Shown here piece after piece: positions 48,128 through 55,577 of a stretch of 64,000 nucleotides of DNA. Under the pieces are notes generated by a model. The model saw nothing but the letters and a program-made list of their open reading frames with translations. It was not told where the DNA came from and did not search any database. Both the position numbers and the translations under genes were made by a program. Source of the stretch: a virus; IMG/VR virus record IMGVR_UViG_3300028840_002104, positions 21,819 to 85,818 of that record. One strand, written 5' to 3'. Each line of letters starts with the position of its first letter. The first letter of the stretch is position 1.

Positions 48128-49172
48128 CGAAAGCCATCAATCTGTTATGCCAACACTTGCTGCTCTATTTAGACGGGATTGGCGGCCTGAACGGTGACTC
48201 TCTTGGTTGGTCTGAGGTTGGGCAGTTTCTATCGAGTGACCCCTTTGGCAGGATACCTCGCCCAGGCACTGCCCAATCTCGACCATTTGAAAGGAGTGTC
48301 AGACGATGGAGCCTTCCTTTTCTGGCCATGGTCTTGACGGTTTGACTCCTGATCCTTTTAAGCTGTCAGACGATACAGTCAGAGCCTATTGGTATCTTCG
48401 GGACGAACTTCTGAAAGAGTCCCAGGTTGACCTCGCCTGCGATTGCCAACGGAGCCTCGGCTACGTTCTCCTCTTCGCCCAAAAAACTGTCTGGGCCTTT
48501 CGTGCATACGACCGCCTTCGGATGATGGGCTTTGAGTATGCCGACTATCTGAGCGCCGGTGACGGCTATCTTGGCATGGGCCAGGTTTGTCTAGCCAAGG
48601 GAGATCATCAAGGCGGAGTGAATGCGATTGAATCAGCTCTTCAGATGTACTCTAAGGCCAAGGCTGTTCACAGAGCGGGAGTTGCCAATCTCCTGCTAGC
48701 ATCCTTCTTCTGCGAGATAGGCAAGCACAAAGACCTGGGGATAAAAAGTCTCTTCATGGCCACATCCATTCTTGAGGCAGCACAAGATTCGTGCCGTCTT
48801 GTTGTGGCCAAGCAGTTGATAGCGGAACTGAAAGACGAGGAGCCCGCATGTCCTTGCCCTATAACGCTCAAAGAGTTTGACCTCTCGGACAGAGAGCGTG
48901 GGCTTTGGTCGGCATGGTCGCTTCCCGTTTTGCCTGTGGCCACGTTCTATGCTCAAGAAGCAGGTAATACCGTGGTCAGAAGGATTTCCATCCAGCCATG
49001 TCGAATGATCTATGTAAATGATTATGGCGATATCGCGGATGTTCGAGTGATTGGCGGCTATCCAGAAGTAGAGATCAAATCGTGCGAAATCTCTACCGCA
49101 GAAGGCAAAGGTCGGAAAGCAGTGCTTGGCGACACTGCGTTTAAGCTAATTGGTGAAGGTTGATGGCTTTCG
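48128..49172 (+). repeat. Inverted repeat enclosing the 48306 gene
   Basis: Left arm 48128-48143 and right arm 49157-49172 are complementary over 16 nt with one wobble. The right arm overlaps the stop codon of the enclosed gene. Inside, 48208-48226 and 48268-48285 form another 18-bp stem with one bulged T and one wobble. The stretch 48107-48305 between ardC and this gene shows no convincing ORF. Confidence 0.65.
48306..49163 (+). CDS. TPR-like helical protein of unknown function
   Basis: The product is 285 residues with AAGGAG upstream. Residues of about 20-190 are paired helices with TPR-like spacing (SLGYVLLFAQKTVWAFRAYD, GMGQVCLAKGDHQGGVNAIE, ANLLLASFFCEIGKHKDLGI). The C-terminal 90 residues are beta-rich (KEFDLSDRERGLW, RRISIQPCRMIYVND). 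A protein-binding role is likely. Stems flank the gene. Confidence 0.5.
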   Translation: MEPSFSGHGLDGLTPDPFKLSDDTVRAYWYLRDELLKESQVDLACDCQRSLGYVLLFAQKTVWAFRAYDRLRMMGFEYADYLSAGDGYLGMGQVCLAKGDHQGGVNAIESALQMYSKAKAVHRAGVANLLLASFFCEIGKHKDLGIKSLFMATSILEAAQDSCRLVVAKQLIAELKDEEPACPCPITLKEFDLSDRERGLWSAWSLPVLPVATFYAQEAGNTVVRRISIQPCRMIYVNDYGDIADVRVIGGYPEVEIKSCEISTAEGKGRKAVLGDTAFKLIGEG

Positions 49173-49178
49173 TGTGCC

Positions 49179-49343
49179 ATGGTTAGAAAATGTGGACAGA
49201 AGATGGAAGTGTTCAGTAGAGTCGTAGGCTATCACCGCCCAGTATCTCATTGGAACCCAGGCAAGCAAGAAGAGTTCGGAAATCGCAAGCCGTACAAGGT
49301 TGATGAGGCTCAATTTAGAAAGGAGCCCGAAGCGAAAGGATGA
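49179..49343 (+). CDS. Stand-alone glycyl-radical segment of anaerobic ribonucleotide reductase (NrdD-like)
   Basis: The product is 54 residues. MEVFSRVVGYHRPVSHWNPG followed by KQEEFGNRK matches the C-terminal part of NrdD-type reductases, in which the Gly of RVxGY carries the radical. The rest of NrdD is absent from this window. The start ATG has no SD, and the upstream frame is closed by a TGA at 49161, so it is not the remnant of an adjacent gene here. It may act as a spare part or be a relic. Confidence 0.55.
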   Translation: MVRKCGQKMEVFSRVVGYHRPVSHWNPGKQEEFGNRKPYKVDEAQFRKEPEAKG

Positions 49344-49347
49344 AAGC

Positions 49348-49836
49348 ATGGCCTATTTGAGTATGAAAGGCAAGTCCATTTGCGAGATGTGCGAAGACTG
49401 GGAAGGTCTTGGCCAGTATGATGACTGTGATGGTGACTGCTCCAAGAAGGTCTTTGGTGGCCGCTTTGTGTTGATAGATGTCCACGAGTTTGTGGATCTT
49501 CTCAAGGCGCGGTCAAAGGTAGAGATAGACGCTCTGAGAGAGAAGCTTGCTGTTACGGAGAGGGCTCTCAAGGCGCGGCTGCAAGACGTCAGAAACCTTG
49601 AGAAGAGGTACGACGAGATTGTCAAGGAGAGAGACGGTCTCGAAGAGCAGGCTAAGCATTTACTGCGGCAGGTTGAAGACCCAGGCGGTCCTCTCCAGGA
49701 GCTTAGGTGTCCTCATTGTGGAATGTTTTCTTTTGCTGAGAGAGAGGCTGTCGCAGGCGCTCGGAGACTGCCTAACTATTGTTGTTGGTGTTCCAGATGC
49801 GTGGACGAGAAACTAGAGACGGAGCTTTCAACATGA
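49348..49836 (+). CDS. Coiled-coil protein with zinc sites at both ends
   Basis: The product is 162 residues from ATG 49348 with a GAAAGGATGAA SD region. N-terminal CEMCEDW and DGDC, a central coiled coil (EIDALREKLAVTERALKARL), and C-terminal CPHCGMF and CCWCSRC give at least two probable metal sites. It may be a nucleic-acid-binding scaffold. Confidence 0.55.
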   Translation: MAYLSMKGKSICEMCEDWEGLGQYDDCDGDCSKKVFGGRFVLIDVHEFVDLLKARSKVEIDALREKLAVTERALKARLQDVRNLEKRYDEIVKERDGLEEQAKHLLRQVEDPGGPLQELRCPHCGMFSFAEREAVAGARRLPNYCCWCSRCVDEKLETELST

Positions 49837-50090
49837 CTTACTCTGAGATTGGTGAATACACTGAAGAAGAAGAGAAGCCTGCGGAATTGACAAAAGTGGA
49901 AGGTCAGTTGTTCTACGACGGCTTACCCGTTTTTGAGATCCCACGCAAAGGTTACGATCATTTGGTGGATACCTTAACGTGGGAAGGTCTCCAGACGATA
50001 GCTTTCAATGGTGGTTTCGATTACATCATTGTAACCAAAGTTACAGACGCGGTAGCGGATGACCACGTGACCATCTATGAGAAAGATTGA
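49833..50090 (+). CDS. Small protein of unknown function
   Basis: The product is 85 residues from ATG 49833, overlapping the previous stop. Acidic N-terminus, then mixed alpha/beta. Function is unknown. Confidence 0.5.
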   Translation: MTYSEIGEYTEEEEKPAELTKVEGQLFYDGLPVFEIPRKGYDHLVDTLTWEGLQTIAFNGGFDYIIVTKVTDAVADDHVTIYEKD

Positions 50091-50169
50091 AGGTCTAGAG
50101 AGAGATCTCTTAGGCGTGATTTCTGTCTTTACTCCTGCGCGGTATCGTAAGGAGGCGGCGAGTGAATAG
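50077..50169 (+). CDS. 30-residue micro-protein
   Basis: The ORF starts MRKIEGLERDLLGVISV and ends in the start region of the next gene. No clear SD. It fills the gap between 50090 and 50162, where otherwise no gene is seen. Uncertain. Confidence 0.3.
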   Translation: MRKIEGLERDLLGVISVFTPARYRKEAASE

Positions 50170-50365
50170 AAGAGAGTTTTGGAAAAGTCTTGTTGGTGCA
50201 GGCGTTTTTCTTTCTCGCGGAGAAAAAGAAGAGCCCAAAGAACCTTCAGTTCATAGTATCTATTCAGCTCCAGATACGTTTGTTGTTGTGAAGAAGCAGA
50301 CAGGAGAAGCGGTCTCGGTTAAAGAAGTGAGCCCAAACGATAGAGTGGAGATAGTCTTTGAGTGA
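50162..50365 (+). CDS. Small protein with twin-arginine-like signal sequence
   Basis: The product is 67 residues from GTG 50162 with AAGGAGG upstream. The N-terminus MNRREFWKSLVGAGVFLS fits a Tat-type motif (RR-x-F-x-K followed by a hydrophobic stretch). The short remainder is charged. Export by Tat of such a small protein would be unusual, so the motif may be fortuitous. It overlaps the next gene by 8 nt. Confidence 0.5.
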   Translation: MNRREFWKSLVGAGVFLSRGEKEEPKEPSVHSIYSAPDTFVVVKKQTGEAVSVKEVSPNDRVEIVFE

Positions 50366-50588
50366 CTGGCTCCAAGAACTTCTAGATGATGTGCGAAAAG
50401 ATTGGTATCGTGGAGATGAAGAGTCAGATACTCCGTTTCAGATTGAAGGCACGTTCTACGATGAGTCCTTTGTTGCCGAGTCTTGGATAGTTAGATGTAG
50501 GCGTTGTTATAGAAGATTCGCAACTTCTAAATGCCCTGCTAAGCTCGTATGCAGGTGTCAAGCCGATTTCGGCGGGAGAATGAAATGA
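50358..50588 (+). CDS. Small Cys-containing protein
   Basis: The product is 76 residues from TTG 50358. C-terminal pattern RCRRCYRRFATSKCPAKLVC suggests a zinc ribbon. The start lacks a strong SD. It overlaps the next gene by 4 nt. Confidence 0.5.
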   Translation: MSDWLQELLDDVRKDWYRGDEESDTPFQIEGTFYDESFVAESWIVRCRRCYRRFATSKCPAKLVCRCQADFGGRMK

Positions 50589-50923
50589 TTAGACGATACA
50601 CACATGAGCCTTTTCGAGATGGCCGAACTATCTATCGTATTGAGCCTTGTCCTCTCCACGCGGAACCAAAAGTGACAGTACAGGTGATGTCTGACAATGA
50701 TCTAGACCAAGGTCTAAGAGTTGTGGATATTTCTTGTCCGAGCTTTGATGACTTCTATAATGGCGTAGGTCCCTTTTGTCGAGGATCTATTGGTGCTGAA
50801 GGTTTGGTTAACTGCTGCTTGGCCGAGTCAGGAGATGAAGAGAGCTGTCTTCTCTGGGCTCAGAAGCTGTGGCTTGAGAGGTCCGAGCCTACTACCCAGG
50901 TCGCGGAGAATAAAGATGAATAA
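50585..50923 (+). CDS. Small protein of unknown function with Cys residues
   Basis: The product is 112 residues from ATG 50585. Cys/His residues (CPLHAE, DISCPSF, VNCCLAE) may bind metal. The SD is GGGAGAATG. Function is unknown. Confidence 0.5.
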   Translation: MIRRYTHEPFRDGRTIYRIEPCPLHAEPKVTVQVMSDNDLDQGLRVVDISCPSFDDFYNGVGPFCRGSIGAEGLVNCCLAESGDEESCLLWAQKLWLERSEPTTQVAENKDE

Positions 50924-51092
50924 TGTAGCAATGAAGCTCTTCATGCTTCCTCTTGAGAAAAAGATAGCGCGGAAGAGAGAAGAATGGGCCTATTATACAA
51001 ACATGCCCTTAGATAGACCACCATCTTTAGCTAGGAGTATTCCAGATGGCAGCAGAGCAGCAAGTGTTCCTCGTACTCGAAGACACGGATGA
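50916..51092 (+). CDS. Small basic protein
   Basis: The product is 58 residues from ATG 50916, overlapping the previous and next genes. Lys/Arg-rich with a short helix (LPLEKKIARKREEWAYYTNM). Function is unknown. Confidence 0.4.
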   Translation: MNNVAMKLFMLPLEKKIARKREEWAYYTNMPLDRPPSLARSIPDGSRAASVPRTRRHG

Positions 51093-51333
51093 TCCAGATC
51101 TTGTCTTTTCGGTAGGTCTCTTTTATGATCCTGAAGAAGACCAGGTGCCAAGGCTTCAGTTTTCTTGGTCCAGCGCAGAGGAGTTTTCAGAAGAGTTCAT
51201 TGTAGATGATGCTGTCAGCATCAGTTTTCCTGACATGGCTGAAGTAGATCTTTTGATTGACGCGCTGAAGAAAGTGAAGGAAGAACTTCTAGTATTTGAG
51301 ATGCTTTCAGGTTCTTCAACAAAAGGAAGTTGA
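51046..51333 (+). CDS. Acidic protein of unknown function
   Basis: The product is 95 residues. Alpha/beta, strongly acidic (FSSAEEFSEEF-like region), ending with GSSTKGS. Function is unknown. Confidence 0.5.
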   Translation: MAAEQQVFLVLEDTDDPDLVFSVGLFYDPEEDQVPRLQFSWSSAEEFSEEFIVDDAVSISFPDMAEVDLLIDALKKVKEELLVFEMLSGSSTKGS

Positions 51334-51334
51334 C

Positions 51335-52585
51335 ATGGCAGAAGAAAAGAAAAGAAGAAGACGTAGACGGAAAAAGAATGTTGCTCCAATTGACAAAACT
51401 TTCCCTGGCGCGGAAGAACCGGCTGATAAAAGAAATAAGATAGCACTACTACTAGAGATAGAAGAAACATTAGTAGAGAAGTTATGTGTAGATAGAGAAG
51501 AAGTCCAGCAGAACTTGAGAACATTAGCCTTTGGCAAAGCTTCTAGTATACCTGAAGAAAGTCCTCCAGCAGTCAGCAAAAGTCCTTCCAGTCCTGCGTC
51601 TTTGCACATAGCCCCCAATTGTGCAGGAGTCGGAGAATGTTCCGAAGATCCGCCCCACATTAATCAATTAGGGGCGGAAAAATCAAACATTGCCGCCGAG
51701 AGTGATCTTTCTGAGGAAAACTGTGATGACCCTCCCAGTACTAATGTTTCAGGAAAGGAACTTTCGGCGGCTTCTCTTGCACTAGAAGGCGGCCTTTCTG
51801 AGGATAAAAGTGGTGAGAATGAGACTCCTTTGACAGTAAGCGCGGCACCAAATGAATTGGCTACTATAGAAGAAGATAGAGAACTAGTACCCTTTGGCGT
51901 ACCACATTTGGTGAGAGCTTGTAACAATTGCGCTTATTTTGATCTTTGCCCGGTTTCAGAAAGAGACACGGTATGCCAGTTCGTTGGACACATTCAACGC
52001 CATGAAGTTAAAAGTGTAAGTGATGCTATTGACGCAATGCGTGGCATTGCGGAGAAAGAAGCAAAGCGTTATGAAGAAAGCCTTCTAAACGAGAGGTTCC
52101 AGGGAGGGGAGTTAAGTGACAAGACGTTTAGAGCGGCTGATAGTGCTTTTAGTAAGCTCTCACAAGTAGTTAAGATGGCATCAAAGAATCAAGGTAGCAC
52201 GCCAGCAGAAGAAGTACTTACAGTGAAAGGTAAGACCGGTGTCATTGACAAGCTGTTTGAGAAGGTACTAAGCGGCGGACTAACAATAGACGTAGCTGAT
52301 GACACGTCACGTGAGGAAGCTGGAGACCAATTGAGCGAAGAGTCCTACAGAAACCCTCTTGACACGATTTCGCCAGATGATGTGCTAGCGCCACCTTCTG
52401 ACACACAGGAAGGTCTAGAAAATTTTCCAGAAGGTGATCCTGAGACAGTAGGAGTACCTGACAGTATGTTAGGAGACATTCTGGACATTACGGGAGAAAA
52501 GTTTATTGAAAGTGAGGCACAAACGAAACTGGCACACGGGGAACTACCAGAGGCAGAAATTTCCGAAAACCCATTGACCGAGTAA
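51335..52585 (+). CDS. Disordered acidic protein with four-Cys cluster
   Basis: The product is 416 residues from ATG 51335. A basic start (KKRRRRRRKKN) is followed by a long Ser/Pro/Glu-rich, probably disordered region. Near residue 205 is a cluster ACNNCAYFDLCPVSERDTVC, then a helical part with ERFQGGELSDKTFRA. This Cys cluster plus helix recalls small phage packaging-related proteins but I cannot assign one. Codon use (many CTA, ATA, GTA, AGA) appears more AT-rich than its neighbours. Confidence 0.55.
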   Translation: MAEEKKRRRRRRKKNVAPIDKTFPGAEEPADKRNKIALLLEIEETLVEKLCVDREEVQQNLRTLAFGKASSIPEESPPAVSKSPSSPASLHIAPNCAGVGECSEDPPHINQLGAEKSNIAAESDLSEENCDDPPSTNVSGKELSAASLALEGGLSEDKSGENETPLTVSAAPNELATIEEDRELVPFGVPHLVRACNNCAYFDLCPVSERDTVCQFVGHIQRHEVKSVSDAIDAMRGIAEKEAKRYEESLLNERFQGGELSDKTFRAADSAFSKLSQVVKMASKNQGSTPAEEVLTVKGKTGVIDKLFEKVLSGGLTIDVADDTSREEAGDQLSEESYRNPLDTISPDDVLAPPSDTQEGLENFPEGDPETVGVPDSMLGDILDITGEKFIESEAQTKLAHGELPEAEISENPLTE

Positions 52586-52628
52586 CTGGGACTAACTGTA
52601 AGTAGTTTTACTGTCGAAGGGATAAAAA

Positions 52629-52751
52629 ATGGGAAGAACAAAAAGAGGAGTAAGAGACGGAAGTGGACCCTACAAGGGATCTTACAGGAGAAAGACCTCA
52701 AAGATTGGAAGAAGAAAAGCCTCTGGAAAGAAATGTCCGAAGAGGAAGTAG
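52629..52751 (+). CDS. 40-residue basic micro-protein
   Basis: The ORF encodes MGRTKRGVRDGSGPYKGSYR and continues GRRKASGKKCPKRK. It lies in an otherwise empty gap, with a weak purine-rich leader. Small proteins with G-SG-YKGSYRR and a CP end recur in phages to my recollection. Function is unknown. Confidence 0.5.
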   Translation: MGRTKRGVRDGSGPYKGSYRRKTSKIGRRKASGKKCPKRK

Positions 52752-52767
52752 TTCAAAAGGATGAAAG

Positions 52768-52962
52768 ATGGAGAGAAAAGATCTACCTCACGGAACAAAG
52801 AAGCTATTTGACACTTTCTGTGCCCAAAGAAAGAGGCATAAAAAGCTGTTGAGTAAAGGAGGCCACAACTGGAAAACCGAAAGGGCTTGGTTTGACCTTG
52901 AGAATTCAGCGGTAAACTTTGCTCTTGCTTTTGGCAGGCACTTTAAGGAGTTTGGCAAATGA
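52768..52962 (+). CDS. Small basic protein
   Basis: The product is 64 residues, with AAAGGATGAAAG before the ATG. Basic N-terminal half, amphipathic C-terminal helix (FDLENSAVNFALAFGRHFKE). It overlaps the next micro-ORF by 4 nt. Confidence 0.5.
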   Translation: MERKDLPHGTKKLFDTFCAQRKRHKKLLSKGGHNWKTERAWFDLENSAVNFALAFGRHFKEFGK

Positions 52963-53057
52963 TTGAAGGCATAAACTACATCGAACTTTTGGGAATGATG
53001 CTTTTTGCGATGATTGTTGGTTTCGTTTTGGGAGTATTGTCGAAGAGGGAAGGATGA
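52959..53057 (+). CDS. 32-residue membrane peptide
   Basis: MIEGINYIELLGMMLFAMIV then GFVLGVLSKREG: one transmembrane helix with a short basic tail. It overlaps the previous stop (ATGA). It could be a holin-like or other small membrane protein. Confidence 0.45.
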   Translation: MIEGINYIELLGMMLFAMIVGFVLGVLSKREG

Positions 53058-53061
53058 AGGA

Positions 53062-53364
53062 ATGAGTATCCTTGTAGCTGTTTTTGGAGCGAGGTTTGGC
53101 GAAGACTCTCGTCCAGAGAAAGGCGGGATTTAGTGTCTCCCTGAAAAGGCGCGGATTGAAACGTTTGATTTAGACCCTCCTTCCGAGAGTAAAGGGGAGA
53201 CAACGGTTTTGGTCTTCTTCAACTGGGACAAAGAAAAGGCTATGGAGACCAAAAAATATCACGAGGGCCTGGACATTTGGACAATTGAACTTCCCAAAAA
53301 GGCGAGGATTGAATGTATCCAAGTCCCCAAAGAAATGATGGAGAGCCAGAATGAGAGATCCTAA
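53062..53364 (+). pseudogene. Gene interrupted by an in-frame amber codon
   Basis: ATG 53062 opens MSILVAVFGARFGEDSRPEK, and after codon 23 there is TAG at 53131-53133. The same frame then continues for 76 codons to TAA at 53362-53364. The downstream part is plausible protein and contains two related segments (PEKARIETFDL and PKKARIECIQV). Either a recent nonsense mutation, a sequence error, or readthrough. The downstream part also lacks its own SD and start. Confidence 0.45.
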
Positions 53365-53773
53365 CAAGACCGTCGAATTCTACGACATGAAGAAAGATGC
53401 AGGAAGAAACTTTTGGGCTGAAGTCCAAAAACTTGCAAATGGGGATATCGACTGCCTGATAGTGGGTTTCAAAGAAGCTAGCGGAAAGGCTGAGATGAAG
53501 CTCTGGGAAGTGGAGGCTCTTTGGTTACGGGACTTTCTAATTGAACTTCTTCCCGTGAATGCAGTAACTCAGGCTGTCTGGGAAAGAGAAACTGAGTTCT
53601 TGAAGGGTCTTAGAAAGCAGTTTTTGAACTTCCAATCAGTGGCGGAGCAATTACTCTTCTTGACAAGTGAGGAAGCGGGAAAGGCCTTGTGTGAGCAGGA
53701 GATAAAAGACCTTCTTAAGGAACGCGCCCACGATTTAGCGGATTTGGTGTTTAAGATTAAGGATAAAGAATGA
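53351..53773 (+). CDS. Protein of unknown function
   Basis: The product is 140 residues, overlapping the interrupted gene by 14 nt. Helical in the second half (LTSEEAGKALCEQEIKDLLK). It overlaps the next gene by ATGA. Function is unknown. Confidence 0.5.
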   Translation: MRDPNKTVEFYDMKKDAGRNFWAEVQKLANGDIDCLIVGFKEASGKAEMKLWEVEALWLRDFLIELLPVNAVTQAVWERETEFLKGLRKQFLNFQSVAEQLLFLTSEEAGKALCEQEIKDLLKERAHDLADLVFKIKDKE

Positions 53774-54030
53774 GGGTCGTTCGTTGGATCTTAGATCAGG
53801 TCCTATACCTTGCTTTGATGGTAGTAGTCATGGTCATGACCATTGGCTACAGGATGAGAAAATGGAGGGAGAGACGTGCAAACGTTAATCGCAAGATTAG
53901 ATACTGTGGAGAGTATATTGATACTCGTGGCGGTAGGTACGATCACATATCTAGGAATTTTAGGTATAATGGCGTGGATCGCAAGCAGGGTCTTGAAAAA
54001 GATGGAAGAAAACGAGAACTTCAAGACTGA
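53770..54030 (+). CDS. Membrane protein overlapping a nested membrane ORF
   Basis: The product is 86 residues. One transmembrane helix (QVLYLALMVVVMVMTIGY) is followed by Arg-rich residues. The C-terminal half overlaps a second ORF (53876-54046) in another frame and looks less protein-like. Possibly a holin-type protein. Confidence 0.45.
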   Translation: MRVVRWILDQVLYLALMVVVMVMTIGYRMRKWRERRANVNRKIRYCGEYIDTRGGRYDHISRNFRYNGVDRKQGLEKDGRKRELQD

Positions 54031-54046
54031 CTCCTGGTGGCGGTAG
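53876..54046 (+). CDS. Nested membrane protein in another frame
   Basis: GTG 53876 follows GGAGGGAGAGAC. The 56 residues contain ESILILVAVGTITYLGILGI and then a charged tail (KKMEENENFKTDSWWR). The good SD and single clean transmembrane helix argue that it is real despite overlapping 53770-54030 by 155 nt. Confidence 0.45.
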   Translation: MQTLIARLDTVESILILVAVGTITYLGILGIMAWIASRVLKKMEENENFKTDSWWR

Positions 54047-54062
54047 TAGAACGAGGAAGAAG

Positions 54063-54407
54063 ATGAAGACCAAGCTCATAGCTGAAAAAGATAAGGCCCT
54101 CCTGCTGGTATGTACGGAGACCAAAGAGGAAGAGGCGGGTCTTTCCATTCTTATGGAGCAGATGGCTACCAAGGCTAAGAGGTGGAAAGAAGAGATGGCC
54201 AGGACAAGAGAGAGGCTCAAGATTTTTGGCCTCGAAGATGATCCTCTTCATGTGGAGAGGTTCGTGGTCCGAAAGGGAAGTATAGCTGAAGAAGCTCTGG
54301 AAAAGATAGGTATACCTTGTGCTGGATGTGAAGAAAGGATACCATGTTCTCATGTTGAAGGTTGTGGGAAAGAAACGCGAAATACGGAAGCTCCAGAAGG
54401 CTCATAA
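54063..54407 (+). CDS. Coiled-coil protein with Cys-rich C-terminus
   Basis: The product is 114 residues. Charged helix (MATKAKRWKEEMARTRERLK) followed by GIPCAGCEERIPCSHVEGCG, four Cys and one His that could bind zinc. It overlaps the next ORF. Confidence 0.5.
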   Translation: MKTKLIAEKDKALLLVCTETKEEEAGLSILMEQMATKAKRWKEEMARTRERLKIFGLEDDPLHVERFVVRKGSIAEEALEKIGIPCAGCEERIPCSHVEGCGKETRNTEAPEGS

Positions 54408-54519
54408 GGCTAGGGTTGAGAGACAAAGAGAGCTTCTGGAGGAACTGAGAAAGACGAAGCCTCAAGAAGGTCTAAGATACAGGGAGGTTATGAGTGTCCA
54501 GAGTGTCCCAGAGATTTAG
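54352..54519 (+). CDS. Small basic coiled-coil protein
   Basis: From ATG 54352 the product is 55 residues, Lys/Arg/Glu-rich and helical (GKKREIRKLQKAHKARVERQ). Overlaps both neighbours in other frames. The start is uncertain (GTG 54319 also possible). Confidence 0.4.
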   Translation: MLKVVGKKREIRKLQKAHKARVERQRELLEELRKTKPQEGLRYREVMSVQSVPEI

Positions 54520-54766
54520 GTACTTTGAGATCTTGTGGATAGTTCTAGTTCTGGCTCTTATACTTCTGCCCGGTTGCATTTCGGGCCAGGCTAGGCTAGC
54601 TTGTAAGGAGAATGCCATTCTTGCCCGTCATATGTCAGAATTGGTGAAAAAGGGAGAGACCACAAGAGAGCAGGAGCAGGAATTCATTCATGTGAATGCG
54701 GAGCTGTGGCAAGGCTTTGAGAACCTTCTCAACGCGAAGAAGGTGAAGGATGGCGATCCCGACTAA
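54494..54766 (+). CDS. Putative lipoprotein (possible outer spanin)
   Basis: The product is 90 residues from GTG 54494. A basic N-terminus precedes a hydrophobic stretch and the lipobox LLPGC (Cys about residue 28), typical of signal-peptidase-II cleavage. The mature part is helical and charged. In phages such small lipoproteins are often spanin subunits; the nearby membrane proteins at 53.8 kb would be candidate partners. No lysis function is proven. Confidence 0.55.
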   Translation: MSRVSQRFRYFEILWIVLVLALILLPGCISGQARLACKENAILARHMSELVKKGETTREQEQEFIHVNAELWQGFENLLNAKKVKDGDPD

Positions 54767-55541
54767 GGCTTGGATAAAAAGCCCTGGCGCGGAGAAAGCA
54801 ATCTCTGCCGCTAAGAAATCCAAGGCTTCTAAGGCAGAGAAGAAGGTCCTAGAAGCGGGACGAAAACAGAGAGCTGGCAAGGGACTAACTGGCGCTCAGT
54901 TCCTTGAAAAGACGGGGGGTTTCGGCGCTGTTGGGGGAAAAGGCAAGGGGGCTAGACAGTCAGCTTGGGAAACACGACGCCAAAAGTATGGCCCAAGCGG
55001 GAGAAAGAAGCCAGGCAAGGGAAAGCTTCCAGGGAAAGAGAAGGGTAGAGTATCTGGCGAGAAGGCCAAAGGATTTGAGCAGCTCTCGAAGCGGGGACTT
55101 GCCAGGGCTCCAGTAAAGGGAACAAAAAGATCCAAAGCCGCTGCTAAGAAGGCTCCTGGGAAAACCGTAAGCCCTGCCCAAATGAAGAAGGCCCAGGAAA
55201 GAGCGGCCAAAAAGAAGAAGGCTACTGTTAAGCAGTCCCGGGAAAAGCACAACGGAATGCGGCAAATGGTGAGAGAAGAAGCACGAGCGGCATTCCTTGA
55301 AGTCTTCCAGGAGATGCTAGATCAAAGAACTCCCCCTGGGAAGAAGCCCCCACAGAGAAAGCCTGGGAAGAAGCCGAAGCCAAAACCTACTAGACCTTCC
55401 ACGGGAAGAAAGAGGCCAACACTATTTGGTAGACCTCTTGTAATGCCAGGAGAAGTGCCTGGTGTACTCAAGCATTCCGCGAAGAGAATAGGCAAAGCAG
55501 CCCTATATGCGGGATTAAGCTACGCAGCACTAGCGAGGTAA
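54750..55541 (+). CDS. Very basic protein, AW(D/E)TRR-GPSG family member 1
   Basis: The product is 263 residues, extremely Lys/Ala/Gly-rich. SAWETRRQKYGPSG at residues 71-84 is the family motif also found in the products at 56280, 57249 and 58476. The C-terminal 100 residues contain a more ordered region (REEARAAFLEVFQEMLDQRT) and Pro/Lys-rich tail. Likely a virion-internal or nucleic-acid-binding protein. Confidence 0.6.
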   Translation: MAIPTKAWIKSPGAEKAISAAKKSKASKAEKKVLEAGRKQRAGKGLTGAQFLEKTGGFGAVGGKGKGARQSAWETRRQKYGPSGRKKPGKGKLPGKEKGRVSGEKAKGFEQLSKRGLARAPVKGTKRSKAAAKKAPGKTVSPAQMKKAQERAAKKKKATVKQSREKHNGMRQMVREEARAAFLEVFQEMLDQRTPPGKKPPQRKPGKKPKPKPTRPSTGRKRPTLFGRPLVMPGEVPGVLKHSAKRIGKAALYAGLSYAALAR

Positions 55542-55577
55542 ATCATTAACGATTTTGACTTCGATCTACCCAATCTG

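Noticed and set aside
48121-48345. 74-residue GTG ORF between ardC and the 48306 gene
   Set aside because: The SD overlaps the GTG itself, the end runs into the next gene, and the region contains a long stem; a non-coding leader is more likely.
52575-52603. Promoter before the 52629 micro-gene
   Set aside because: TTGACC is present but the expected -10 is TGTAAG, a poor match.
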